Below, in pieces: positions 16,184 through 24,845 of a stretch of 62,467 bases of DNA. The stretch is from assembly GCF_006439015.1 (NCBI RefSeq), contig NZ_RCZG01000019.1, forward strand, positions 77,180 to 139,646, in the 5' to 3' direction. Below the pieces are notes generated by a model. It was not told the origin of the DNA. It worked only from the letters and a program-made list of their open reading frames with translations, and ran no database searches. Position 1 is the stretch's first letter. Each line of letters opens with the position of its first letter. Made by a program: the position numbers and the translations under genes. This DNA is from Mycolicibacterium hodleri. Lineage in GTDB: Bacteria > Actinomycetota > Actinomycetes > Mycobacteriales > Mycobacteriaceae.

Positions 16184-16819
16184 GTGGCGCGTAACGAAGG
16201 TCCTGGCGGACCCCCAGAGGACCCGTATTACTCCGATGGCGAGCCGACGCAGTACGGCAGCTACCCACGCAGCGAGCCGCAGGCCTACAGCGAGCCGACG
16301 GCTTACGCGAACTACGGAGCGCAGGACCCATACGGAGCGCAGGACCCGTCTGGTCAGCAGCAGCAGCTGCCGCCGGAGCCTCCGCAGCCGTGGTACCGCA
16401 CCCCACCGGGACTCGTCGGCCTCGGTGCGGTGGGCGTCCTCGTCATCGCGCTGATCGTCTATGCCGTTGTGTCGCTGACCGGCGGCGACGGGTCTAGTTC
16501 GACGTCGACCACGAGCACGCCCACGTCTTCGACCTCGTCCGACGGCTCGATCGTGCCAGCGCCGACGGTCGGCACCGGGACGGTGACGCAGAGCGCCGAA
16601 CCGAGTAGCACCACCGAGGCATCGACGACGACCACGACGACCGACAGCCCAACGACGACCACGACGACCCCTCCCAGCACGAGCACGACCGTGTCGACGA
16701 GTACCAGTACCAGCACGAGCACCAGCACCAGCACCAGCACCGTCACCCAGACGGTGACACGGCCGCCCGCCAGTGCACCCGACGCCCCGGGCGCCGGTGG
16801 CAGCCCGGGACCGGGGTAG
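16184..16819 (+). CDS. single-pass membrane protein with Ser/Thr-rich tail
   Basis: A 211-residue protein starting at a GTG (VARNEGPGGPPEDP). The N-terminal ~75 residues are rich in Pro, Tyr and Gln and contain a duplicated GAQDP unit. One membrane helix follows (LVGLGAVGVLVIALIVYAVV), then ~110 residues of Ser/Thr-Pro. The DNA at about 16703-16745 is a run of AGCACC-type hexamers, which codes STSTST and can change length without a frameshift. Such tails are typical of glycosylated mycobacterial wall proteins. It lies directly upstream of rmlA, in the place of Rv0333 as I recall; function unknown. Confidence 0.7.
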   Translation: MARNEGPGGPPEDPYYSDGEPTQYGSYPRSEPQAYSEPTAYANYGAQDPYGAQDPSGQQQQLPPEPPQPWYRTPPGLVGLGAVGVLVIALIVYAVVSLTGGDGSSSTSTTSTPTSSTSSDGSIVPAPTVGTGTVTQSAEPSSTTEASTTTTTTDSPTTTTTTPPSTSTTVSTSTSTSTSTSTSTSTVTQTVTRPPASAPDAPGAGGSPGPG

Positions 16820-16847
16820 GGCCAGGGTCACTGTCTAGGGTGCTTCC

Positions 16848-17711
16848 ATGCGTGGAATCATCCTGGCTGGGGGCACGGGGACGCGCCTATACCCCATCAC
16901 CATGGGCGTGTGCAAGCAGTTGCTCCCCGTCTACGACAAGCCGCTCATCTACTACTCGCTGTCGACCTTGATCATGGCGGGGATCCGCGACATCCAGGTC
17001 ATCACCACGGCGGGTGACGTAGCGGCGTTCACCCGGCTACTCGGAGACGGCTCGCAGTTCGGCACGAACATCACCTATGCCGTGCAGGATCAACCCGATG
17101 GTGTCGCGCAGGCCTTCGTCGTCGGTGCGGACCACATCGGAAGCGATTCGGTCGCATTGATCCTGGGCGACAACATCTTCTACGGCCCCAGTCTGGGCAC
17201 CAGCCTGGCCCGCTTTCGCGATGTCGATGGCGGCGCCATCTTCGCGTACTGGGTCGCCAATCCCTCGGCATACGGCGTCATCGAGTTCAGCGACGAGGGC
17301 AGAGCGCTGTCCCTGGAGGAGAAGCCGGCGACGCCCAAGTCGCACTATGCCGTGCCGGGGCTGTACTTCTTCGACAACGACGTCGTCGAGATCGCTCGGT
17401 CGCTTCGACCCTCGCGCCGTGGCGAGTACGAAATCACCGACGTCAATCAGACGTATCTCGACCAGGGACGGCTCGGCGTCGAGGTGTTGGCGCGCGGCAC
17501 GGCGTGGCTCGACACCGGCACCTTCGACTCGCTGCTCGATGCCAGTGACTACGTTCGTACCATCGAACGCAGGCAGGGGCTGAAGATCGGCGTGCCCGAG
17601 GAAGTCGCCTGGCGGCTCGGATTCATCGACGACGGTCAACTGGCCGAGCGCGCCAACTCCTTGCTGAAGTCAGGTTACGGCGCGTACCTGCTGCAGCTGT
17701 TGGAGTCCTAA
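16848..17711 (+). CDS. rmlA: glucose-1-phosphate thymidylyltransferase
   Basis: A 287-residue enzyme making dTDP-glucose from dTTP and glucose-1-phosphate, the first step toward dTDP-rhamnose for the arabinogalactan linker. The N-terminus has the nucleotidyltransferase signature GGTGTRLYPIT, followed by KQLLPVYDKPLIYYSLSTL, LGDNIFYGP and EEKPATPKSHYAVPGLYF; length is standard. It is probably cotranscribed with the membrane-protein gene 28 bases upstream. The last 42 bases overlap the convergent desaturase gene. Confidence 0.95.
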   Translation: MRGIILAGGTGTRLYPITMGVCKQLLPVYDKPLIYYSLSTLIMAGIRDIQVITTAGDVAAFTRLLGDGSQFGTNITYAVQDQPDGVAQAFVVGADHIGSDSVALILGDNIFYGPSLGTSLARFRDVDGGAIFAYWVANPSAYGVIEFSDEGRALSLEEKPATPKSHYAVPGLYFFDNDVVEIARSLRPSRRGEYEITDVNQTYLDQGRLGVEVLARGTAWLDTGTFDSLLDASDYVRTIERRQGLKIGVPEEVAWRLGFIDDGQLAERANSLLKSGYGAYLLQLLES

Positions 17712-18842
17712 TCTCTGAGCGCGAAACTTGTTCTCGGAGGAGGTCTCTGGGGCGTCGTCCGCGGTTGCTACCAAGAACCTGTCCGGGAGTGCCAGCTTGA
17801 ACACCGTCCGCACGGTCAGGTAGTACTGCCGGATCAGGTGACCGGTCGTGTAGGGCAGGTCATACTTTGCACACAGCTCCCGCACCCGGGTGGCGATTTC
17901 GGCATAGCGGTTGCTCGGCAGGTCCGGGAACAGATGGTGCTCGATCTGGTAGCAGAGGTTCCCACTCATGAAGGCCATCACGGGTCCGGCGTCGAAGTTG
18001 GCGCTGCCCAACATCTGTCGCAGGTACCACTCGGACTTGGTCTCGTGCTCCAGCGTCTCCGGGGTGAACTTCTCGGCGCCGTCGGCAAAGTGCCCGCAAC
18101 AGATCACCACGTACGCCCAGATGTTGCGCAGCACGTTGGCGACGACGTTGGCGCCGAGGGTGCGGCGCCAACGCTTGAGGCTCAGCGCCGGAAACAGCAC
18201 GTAGTCCTTGCCCGTCTGGCGGCCGATCTTGCGCAGCAGAGCACGGTTGTGAACGGACTTCGGGACGTCGTTGTCCAAGCGCTCCTGTTCGGAGTACAGG
18301 TCATGCAAGGCGATGCCCCACTCGAAGCCCAACGCCAGCAACAGACTTCGCAGTGGCGCGAACAGGTAGCTCGGGTTCCACTCCTGATCCCTGGTCACCC
18401 GCAGGACGCCGTAGCCGAGGTCGTCGTCGACGCCGACGACGTTGGTGTTCACGTGGTGGCGGTAGTTGTGCGAGTAGCGCCACTGCGACGAGAGACCCGC
18501 CATGTCCCACTCCCACGTGGTGGAGTGAATCTCGGGATCGTTCATCCAGTCCCACTGGCCATGGCCGATGTTGTGGGCGAGTTCCATGTTCTCGATGCTC
18601 TTGGCGGCCGCCAGGCCAACAGTGCCGAGCCACCACCCCCGCCGACTCTTGGTGCCGACGATGACCAACCGAGAGGCTACGTCCAGCATGCGTTGAAAAG
18701 CGATCGTCCGACGGATGTAGGCCCGGTCTCTGCTGCCGCGACTGGCTTCGACGTCGCGGCGGATGTCGTCCAGGGCGGCGGCGAACGAATCGAGGTCGGA
18801 CTCACTCAAATGGGCGTATTCGGCGACGTCGGAGATGGCCAT
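17670..18842 (-). CDS. membrane fatty-acid (acyl-CoA) desaturase, DesA3-like
   Basis: A 390-residue desaturase from the ATG at 18842 (MAISDVAEYAHLSESDL). The three His boxes are present: H90-N-I-G-H94, H125-N-Y-R-H-H130, and QIEHH ending at 303. This is the membrane diiron desaturase type that introduces a double bond into stearoyl-CoA or a related acyl-CoA, as DesA3 does in M. tuberculosis. DesA3 works with an adjacent reductase (Rv3230c-type), but none is next to this copy. An in-frame ATG at 18881 would add 13 residues. It overlaps the end of rmlA by 42 bases. Confidence 0.88.
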   Translation of the reverse strand: MAISDVAEYAHLSESDLDSFAAALDDIRRDVEASRGSRDRAYIRRTIAFQRMLDVASRLVIVGTKSRRGWWLGTVGLAAAKSIENMELAHNIGHGQWDWMNDPEIHSTTWEWDMAGLSSQWRYSHNYRHHVNTNVVGVDDDLGYGVLRVTRDQEWNPSYLFAPLRSLLLALGFEWGIALHDLYSEQERLDNDVPKSVHNRALLRKIGRQTGKDYVLFPALSLKRWRRTLGANVVANVLRNIWAYVVICCGHFADGAEKFTPETLEHETKSEWYLRQMLGSANFDAGPVMAFMSGNLCYQIEHHLFPDLPSNRYAEIATRVRELCAKYDLPYTTGHLIRQYYLTVRTVFKLALPDRFLVATADDAPETSSENKFRAQRLGLQQLQQVRAVT

Positions 18843-19062
18843 CGTGTTATCGGTTTTCTGGTCGGTTCGGACGGCCCTCATCGGTTGATGGTGGTCGCGA
18901 ATCGGCGAGGTCTTGGCCCAAAACGCGTGTGCAGGGAGTTGGTGACTCCCCACCCGTTTACGTGTCTACAGCCTAGCCGCTGCGTCGGGTTCCGGCTTCG
19001 GCTCCGTCAGCCACCGGCCGGCCGGCAAACCCAAAGTGCAACGCCAAGTGCGGTTTGCGGGC

Positions 19063-21126
19063 TCATCGCTCGCGCCGCAATGCCACTGCGGTGACGTCGT
19101 CATCAACGTCAACATCTCCGCCCGGTGCCGCGCACAGCTCGTCCACGAATGCTTGCGGGCTGATTCCATCTCGGTTGGCGCACTCGGTTATCGCCTCCTG
19201 CAGCTCGTCGACGGCGCCGCCCCACAGATCGAGCACGCCGTCGCTGACGAGCAGGAGCATGTCCCCGGGTGCCAATCTGCCAGCGATCGCTGCCCACCGC
19301 TCACCCAACCCCAACGGCATGTCGTCGGAAGCCATCCGTTCAATCTGTCCTGATTCGGCCCGGGCGATGAAGAACAAGCCGTGCCCGGCGTCGGTCAAGA
19401 GAAAGTCGCCAGAGTTCATGTCGACAAGCACATAGGCAAGGGTCACGAAGGCGCTGATCCGCTTGAGGTCGCCGCCTAGGACACGCGCGGTCTCGGTGAC
19501 GACCTCCGACGGGCATCTGCTCGGATCGTGGGTCCGCAGCACGGCGCGCGTCGCGGCCGCCAGCATGCCCGCGTCCATGCCCTTGCCCATGACGTCACCG
19601 AGGCTCGCCACCATTTTGTTCTTGCACATGCGTAGGTCGAAGAAGTCGCCGCCCACCTGACGTGCCGGAGTCGCACACGTGCCGAGCGTCCAGCCAGGGG
19701 TCGCCGGCAACTCGTCCGGTCGCAGCGCACGCTGTACTTCGGCGGCCCGGTTCAGTTCATCCTGCTCGAGCTGACGCACCCGCAGCGATTCCGTGATGTC
19801 GTTGAAGTGCAGTGTCAACAAGGTTCCAGTCGCCCGCTCGGTAATTACTGCGATACTCACATCGAGGCTACGGCCATCGGCCAGGGGCAACGCCAGACGC
19901 GCGTTCCCGACGACGAGCGAATCCGCGGCCGCCGCAAGCATGCCAGTGGCATCAGGACCGAGCACGGCGTCAAGGGCGACGCCGTCGGCCAATCCGGGAA
20001 GCAACTCTCGTGCCGACGGGTTGCTGCGGTCCACGGTCCAGTGGACGGGCCCACGGGTCACCATGAGCTTGCCTGCGACCGACGAGTTGAAGCTCTTGAC
20101 GAACAACTGCTCACTCTCGTGGAGTCGCAGCGACGTCGCCCGCTCAGATCCCACTACGAGCGACAGCGCGAGGAAGACCACTACCATCGACATTTGGAAG
20201 ACCTGCAGTGTCACGGTCCCGACCGTTATTCCCAGGCGGTCGAAGGAGAACGGGCCCGTGCCGTAGGCGCTGCCGGCCGAGGCGATGACCGCGATCACCA
20301 ACATCACGAGGAACAGCAATCGCGTCGACATCCGAAGTGCCGCCCACACCAGAGGTAGGAACATCAGAAAGGCCAGCGAGAGCGGCGACTCGTTCACCAC
20401 GAACACCGCGACGGCGACCGCGAGGGCCGCGAACAACTGCGCCGCCGACTCGACGTAACTTGCGCGGTGCAGGCGGCGCGGAAGCGCCATGAACAGCGGC
20501 GTGAGTAAGAGCATCCCAGCGGCATGCTTGGGCGCTGAAGTCAGAAGCCGGTCCCACGCGCCCGCGATGTCTCCGAGCAGCCAGGAGGATCCTGCGGCGA
20601 GCAGGGCGTAGAGCACCGACGTGGCAACGGCGATCAGCAGGAACCTGCCGAGATCTCGTGGAGTGTAGAGGGTGGGCGCGCGATCCTGACGACCGCGCAG
20701 CAGTAACGTGCCGACTATCATTTCGATGCTCACTGCGACCGACAACGCGATGGCCAGCGGCGGCGGCCGTCCCGCCCACAGCGCCACCGGCAGCGTCACT
20801 GCAGCGACCGCTACCGCCAGGATCCAGGTGTACCGTCGCGGGAACCGTATGCCGAGGGCGAGGGCAATCCCGGCGGCGGGCCACCATGCCGCTGTCGGCG
20901 ACGTGGCTGGTTGGGTCTTCACCGACAGCGCGCCTACTGCGAGCACGGCCAGCAGCATGCCAGCAATGAAGACCGGGTTCGGAACCTTCCAGCGGAATCG
21001 TCGTGGCGTTGGCGACCACATGTCATTCGGCGACGCCAGGCTAATGTCCCTGTCGTCGACGTACGTTGCTGGTAAACGATCTGAACCCACCGCGCCTGAT
21101 GAGCTAGCTGTGCTCACGCCGCTCAT
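19063..21126 (-). CDS. MASE1-domain SpoIIE-type (PP2C) phosphatase, RsbU-like
   Basis: A 687-residue sensor phosphatase. After an N-terminal cytosolic stretch, residues ~50-315 form about eight membrane helices with the MASE1 pattern (TAAWWPAAGIALALGIRF). A PAS-like region follows (~335-455), then a SpoIIE PP2C domain with metal-binding Asp in QVGGDFFDL, GDVMGKGMDAG, TDAGHGLFF, LLLVSDGV and a final DDDVTAVALR. It should dephosphorylate the STAS antagonist to release a sigma factor in response to a membrane-sensed signal. It overlaps the kinase gene by four bases. Confidence 0.88.
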   Translation of the reverse strand: MSGVSTASSSGAVGSDRLPATYVDDRDISLASPNDMWSPTPRRFRWKVPNPVFIAGMLLAVLAVGALSVKTQPATSPTAAWWPAAGIALALGIRFPRRYTWILAVAVAAVTLPVALWAGRPPPLAIALSVAVSIEMIVGTLLLRGRQDRAPTLYTPRDLGRFLLIAVATSVLYALLAAGSSWLLGDIAGAWDRLLTSAPKHAAGMLLLTPLFMALPRRLHRASYVESAAQLFAALAVAVAVFVVNESPLSLAFLMFLPLVWAALRMSTRLLFLVMLVIAVIASAGSAYGTGPFSFDRLGITVGTVTLQVFQMSMVVVFLALSLVVGSERATSLRLHESEQLFVKSFNSSVAGKLMVTRGPVHWTVDRSNPSARELLPGLADGVALDAVLGPDATGMLAAAADSLVVGNARLALPLADGRSLDVSIAVITERATGTLLTLHFNDITESLRVRQLEQDELNRAAEVQRALRPDELPATPGWTLGTCATPARQVGGDFFDLRMCKNKMVASLGDVMGKGMDAGMLAAATRAVLRTHDPSRCPSEVVTETARVLGGDLKRISAFVTLAYVLVDMNSGDFLLTDAGHGLFFIARAESGQIERMASDDMPLGLGERWAAIAGRLAPGDMLLLVSDGVLDLWGGAVDELQEAITECANRDGISPQAFVDELCAAPGGDVDVDDDVTAVALRRER

Positions 21127-21530
21127 TCAAACCGTTTCCGCGTCAGCCTCCAGTGATTGCCCTGATCACTGCGGGAGTACCACAGCTGATCCAATACGCG
21201 ATAAGCGATGGCCAGCCCGCGGCCCCGCTCGGAGGAGTCGTGCGGCATCCCAGTCATCTGGCCGAGGTCGACCGCCACGGACCGGGCATCGTCATTGAGG
21301 ACCACGGAGACGGTCTCCCGCTCAACCGTCACCACCATCCGGAGCTTCACCGGTTGCCCGTCGTTCGAGTGCTCGATGATGTTGGTACCGATCTCGCTCA
21401 CCGCAAGGTCCATGCACATCCGGGTGTATTCCGGGACGTCGTCAGCGGCCCACGCCGCATCGAGAGTGTGCTGCATCTGGGCCAGGGTGTTTGGCCCGGT
21501 CACCGTCTCCAGAGCATGCTCAGTCATCAA
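21123..21530 (-). CDS. RsbW-like anti-sigma regulatory kinase (HATPase_c)
   Basis: A 135-residue GHKL ATPase with the N-box EIGTNIIEHS near residue 52 and the G-box SSERGRGLAIAY near residue 105. This size and motif set fits the RsbW/SpoIIAB anti-sigma kinases, which bind a sigma factor and phosphorylate a STAS partner. It overlaps the STAS gene by 11 bases and the phosphatase gene by 4, so the three form one translationally coupled partner-switch unit. The sigma factor it controls is not encoded in the window. Confidence 0.87.
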   Translation of the reverse strand: MMTEHALETVTGPNTLAQMQHTLDAAWAADDVPEYTRMCMDLAVSEIGTNIIEHSNDGQPVKLRMVVTVERETVSVVLNDDARSVAVDLGQMTGMPHDSSERGRGLAIAYRVLDQLWYSRSDQGNHWRLTRKRFE

Positions 21531-21855
21531 ACGCAGTGTCTGCCGAGTCGTATGTGGGCAGCACCCGGTTGAGGTTGGTCAACTCCAGCACGGTGGTGAC
21601 CTGCGCCGGGGTCGCCGTGATGCGCAGATCGCCACCGGCCTGACGCGCAATCTTGAGCCCGGAGATCAAGGCGCCCAGCCCCGACGAATCGACGAATTCG
21701 GTGGCGCTGAGATCAACCACGATGCGACTGCTGCCGCCGTCTACGATCCCTTGTAGCTGTTTGCGCAGCGTGGAGGCTCCTCCCATGTTCAGTCGACCCT
21801 TCGGCTGAATGACGGTGACATCAGATCCGATCGTGCGGGTGTTGAAGTCGCTCAT
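21520..21855 (-). CDS. STAS-domain anti-anti-sigma factor
   Basis: A 111-residue STAS protein starting MSDFNTRTIGSDVTVIQ. The phosphorylation loop is FVDSSGLGALI with the acceptor Ser near residue 58. In its unphosphorylated form it should bind the RsbW-like kinase and free the sigma factor. The ATG at 21855 follows a GGAGCG ribosome site; the longer upstream reading lacks family character. It is the first gene of the three-gene unit. Confidence 0.9.
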   Translation of the reverse strand: MSDFNTRTIGSDVTVIQPKGRLNMGGASTLRKQLQGIVDGGSSRIVVDLSATEFVDSSGLGALISGLKIARQAGGDLRITATPAQVTTVLELTNLNRVLPTYDSADTAFDD

Positions 21856-22509
21856 CACGCTCCTTCTTGACTCGGCCGTTGTCCGAGCAACTGAAACCAG
21901 CAACTGAGACTTCAACGGATACGCCCTGATCACAATAGGTCGTCGGTGACCGCTGAGCAGTGGGTTCTCGCTTCGTAACTTCAAGTACTGAATTGCGTCG
22001 GCGGTGCGCCGACGAGCTTGAATCCTGGTGGTCAGCCCCGGAGGTTGTGTCGAAGAATCTAAATTCGGATACGACTGGGGATTTAGGCGAATTAAGACAG
22101 TCAATGGAAACAGCTGAACTGCAAAGTCGACCTAAACCCTCCCCGTCCGCTTCGTCGATGGCCTGAACAGCTAGGTTTCGCTTTATTGGTCGCACACGAT
22201 GCCACTATCGGTTTCGCGCCAGCGGCTCGATTCGACACGCGATTGCAGATTGAGCAAACGCCTGTCCCTAAAACTCATCGGCCGAGGTGGGCCGTGCAAA
22301 TCCGCACCGGACCGCCGCACACTGCGCGCATGCCAGGGGTGATACCGAACGCGAGTCACCTGCAGCGTCTTCGGCCCCCGGATGGCATTGCATTCGGCCA
22401 CATCTCGCATAGTGCGAGATTTATCATCACGTCGCCTAGATGTCTCCTAGCCGACTATTATCGCCCAGTCAGAGACGCGAGCTATCAGACGAGTGCGATC
22501 AGTGCGGAG
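21856..22509. other. 654-base divergent intergenic region with a 19-base inverted repeat
   Basis: It should hold promoters for the partner-switch operon (leftward) and the GAF gene (rightward). The base composition is visibly more AT-rich than the surroundings, notably 22040-22120. I found no clear GGTTT...GGGTA sigma-F-type pair before the STAS gene. The inverted repeat at 22402-22420 is listed separately. Translation of 22186-22509 continues the GAF frame but lacks family similarity. Confidence 0.5.
22402..22420. promoter_or_regulatory. perfect inverted repeat, candidate operator
   Basis: ATCTCGCA-TAG-TGCGAGAT: eight-base arms, three-base spacer, about 90 bases before the likely GAF start. 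No U-tract follows, so it looks more like a dimeric regulator site than a terminator. The regulator is unknown. Confidence 0.4.
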
Positions 22510-23157
22510 GTGGCTAGTATTTCTGCAACTCAGCCTATTTCTGAAACCGAACGGCGCGAAATCAGGGAAGGGCTCGTCGCGACGGTTGTTGGACTTGGTG
22601 TAGACGACATTGCATCGCATCGGCTCTTTCAACTAATTGAGGCGAACCCAGATGCTCTCGATTCTGTGATTCGACTTTCGTTGGGCGAACCAGCTCGGCT
22701 GGATGCGCTTAGGGGGACCGGTCTGATGGAGGCTGGTGCGTCCGCCATGCTCGATGGTGTCGCTTCCCTGGCCGCAGAGGCGCTCAACACGCCCTTCGCT
22801 GCGGTCTCGTTGCTCGACGGCGACAGACAATTTCTCATCGGATGCAATGTCGCACCGCCGACCAGCGAGCGTTGGCGTCCAGTTGGGATGTCCATCTGCA
22901 TGTTCACGGTGGCGAGCGGTATCCCATTCATCGTTGACGACGCCACCATGCACCCGCTGTTGGCAGATCATCCGGCCGTGATCAGCGGCGAGGTCGGTGC
23001 CTACGCAGGCGTCCCGCTATTCAGCGACGAAGACAAGGCGGTCGGCACCTTGTTCAGCTGGGACAACCGCCCTCGAGATTGGACGAGCGGTCAAATCATC
23101 GTTCTGCAGGACATGGCCGATCTTGCGAGCGACAAGATCTTCCGTCGATTGATATGA
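22510..23157 (+). CDS. GAF-domain protein
   Basis: A 215-residue protein from the GTG at 22510 (VASISATQPISETERREI). The N-terminal ~75 residues are helical, and residues ~75-212 form a GAF domain, with AAVSLLDGDRQFLIG, GMSICMFTVASGIPFIVDDA and AYAGVPLFSDEDKAVGTLFSWD. GAF domains of this free-standing type bind small ligands or sense redox state. A start as early as 22186 is open, but that extension is low-complexity and crosses the palindrome. It sits between the partner-switch operon and the sugar transferase and could feed a signal to either. Confidence 0.75.
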   Translation: MASISATQPISETERREIREGLVATVVGLGVDDIASHRLFQLIEANPDALDSVIRLSLGEPARLDALRGTGLMEAGASAMLDGVASLAAEALNTPFAAVSLLDGDRQFLIGCNVAPPTSERWRPVGMSICMFTVASGIPFIVDDATMHPLLADHPAVISGEVGAYAGVPLFSDEDKAVGTLFSWDNRPRDWTSGQIIVLQDMADLASDKIFRRLI

Positions 23158-23293
23158 CGAACCCGCGAGCAATCAACGTGCGGCCTACACACACGGTCGC
23201 TTCCAACTCCATGGTTGGCGACGCCGGCTGCGCACCGCGGGCCGATATTCGGGTGGTCCTCACTCGACGCGTCCCGTCGAGGACCTGACCACC

Positions 23294-24784
23294 ATGGCGA
23301 TACGGACGTTGCCCATCTCAGGAACGCCGACGGGCCCGGTGCCTCTCCGTAGTAGATCCGCGAGAGGCACGTCGCTCTTCGAATTCGTGTCCTACGGTTC
23401 CTCGAGCACCATGACCACCGTCGCGATCGACATCTTGTCCGCGTCGCTGGCGGTTGCCGTTGGTTTGTGGTGGTCGTCTAGGACGGGCTACGTCGCCTCG
23501 CCGTGGGGGGCTGCTCTCTTCGTGCCGATCGTCGTCATCCTGCTGGGGCTGCACGCCTTCTACCGTCGCAGACTCGACCGGAGCTTCATCGATGAGATCG
23601 GACCTGTCGAGACCAACATCGCACTCGCCATCGTTCTGCTGTTGAGCCTAGCGACCCTGGGCGGGTTGGCTGGGCCCTCCGGCGAGAGTCTTTCCCGAGT
23701 GTGGATCTCTGCGGGTCTGCTCATGCCAGCGGCACGATTGGGCGTCTCGGTCGTTCGGAAGAAACAGCAAAGACATCGTCGATTCAAAACCCCGACCCTC
23801 ATCGTGGGCAGGGGAGTCGTCGCAACCCGAGTCATAGAGCGATTGAGGATGTCACCCGAGTACGGCTTGGAACCGATCGGGATCATCGATGTCGAGTCAC
23901 CAAAGTCGGAGTTGGACCCGAGATTCGCGCCCGATCCCGAAGTTCCACTCCTTGGGCCACCCGACTCCATCGACGAGGTGATTCGGAGTACGGGCGCAAA
24001 GGCGTTGCTCATCACGTTCACCCAGCTGCCCGACGAACTACTCACGCGCGTCGTTCAGGTTGGACACCGCCACAACATGCGCGTGTGGGTCGTCCCCCGC
24101 ATGTTCGACGTGGTGGGCGACCGAGCCTTCGTTGAACATATCGGTGGACTCCCGCTGTTGGCGCTACCGCACACTGACCCACACGGCTGGCAGTTCACCG
24201 TCAAGCACGTCTTCGATCGAATTGCCGCGGCTCTCGGTCTGCTAGTGATCTCTCCGCTCTTCCTGGGCTTGATCCTGTTGGTTCGCCTGAGTTCGCCGGG
24301 CCCGATCTATTTTCGTCAGGACCGAATTGGACGAGACGGCAAAGTATTTCAGTGTCTCAAGTTCCGCACCATGCGGCCGCCAAGTGTTTCTGATCTCCAC
24401 TTCACGCCACTGTCGAGTTCGGCGCCGGGCGGCGTAGAGGGCGAAGATCGGCGAACTGCGATCGGCAAGATCATGCGGTCAACGTCGATGGACGAACTGC
24501 CCCAATTGCTGAATGTCCTCAAGGGAGAAATGAGTCTGGTTGGCCCGCGTCCCGAACGGCCACAGTTCGTCGAGTACTTCGAGATTCAGATTCGCCGCTA
24601 CGGTGAACGCCACCGGGTGAAAGCTGGAATGACCGGCTGGGCGCAGGTGCACGGCCTGCGCGGCCAAACGTCGATCGCAGACCGGGTCGAGTGGGACAAC
24701 TACTACATCCAGAATTGGTCGCTCGCACTTGATTTGAAGATCCTTCTGCTCACGGTGCCTGCCGTGTTCCGCGGCGCCGATTAG
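23294..24784 (+). CDS. polyprenyl-phosphate glycosyl-1-phosphate transferase (exopolysaccharide initiation)
   Basis: A 496-residue bacterial sugar transferase. Four N-terminal membrane helices (~35-145) and a CoA-binding-like middle (~155-275) precede a fifth hydrophobic hairpin. The catalytic C-terminal domain has RIGRDGKVFQCLKFRTM, STSMDELPQLLNVLKGEMS, LVGPRPERPQFVEYF and KAGMTGWAQVHGLRG. It transfers a hexose-1-phosphate to a polyprenyl phosphate to begin a surface polysaccharide. No further glycosyltransferase or flippase genes are nearby, so the glycan partners must lie elsewhere. Confidence 0.92.
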   Translation: MAIRTLPISGTPTGPVPLRSRSARGTSLFEFVSYGSSSTMTTVAIDILSASLAVAVGLWWSSRTGYVASPWGAALFVPIVVILLGLHAFYRRRLDRSFIDEIGPVETNIALAIVLLLSLATLGGLAGPSGESLSRVWISAGLLMPAARLGVSVVRKKQQRHRRFKTPTLIVGRGVVATRVIERLRMSPEYGLEPIGIIDVESPKSELDPRFAPDPEVPLLGPPDSIDEVIRSTGAKALLITFTQLPDELLTRVVQVGHRHNMRVWVVPRMFDVVGDRAFVEHIGGLPLLALPHTDPHGWQFTVKHVFDRIAAALGLLVISPLFLGLILLVRLSSPGPIYFRQDRIGRDGKVFQCLKFRTMRPPSVSDLHFTPLSSSAPGGVEGEDRRTAIGKIMRSTSMDELPQLLNVLKGEMSLVGPRPERPQFVEYFEIQIRRYGERHRVKAGMTGWAQVHGLRGQTSIADRVEWDNYYIQNWSLALDLKILLLTVPAVFRGAD

Positions 24785-24825
24785 GGCGATCGAGAGGGTC
24801 AGCGGCCGGGCGGACACCCGGGCAT

Positions 24826-24845
24826 GGCCTGAGCGCGTTCAGGCC
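24826..24845. terminator. hairpin between convergent genes
   Basis: GGCCTGA and TCAGGCC arms around a six-base loop, lying between the sugar transferase and cutinase stop codons and reaching into the cutinase 3' end. It has no U-tract; a bidirectional terminator is possible. Confidence 0.35.
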
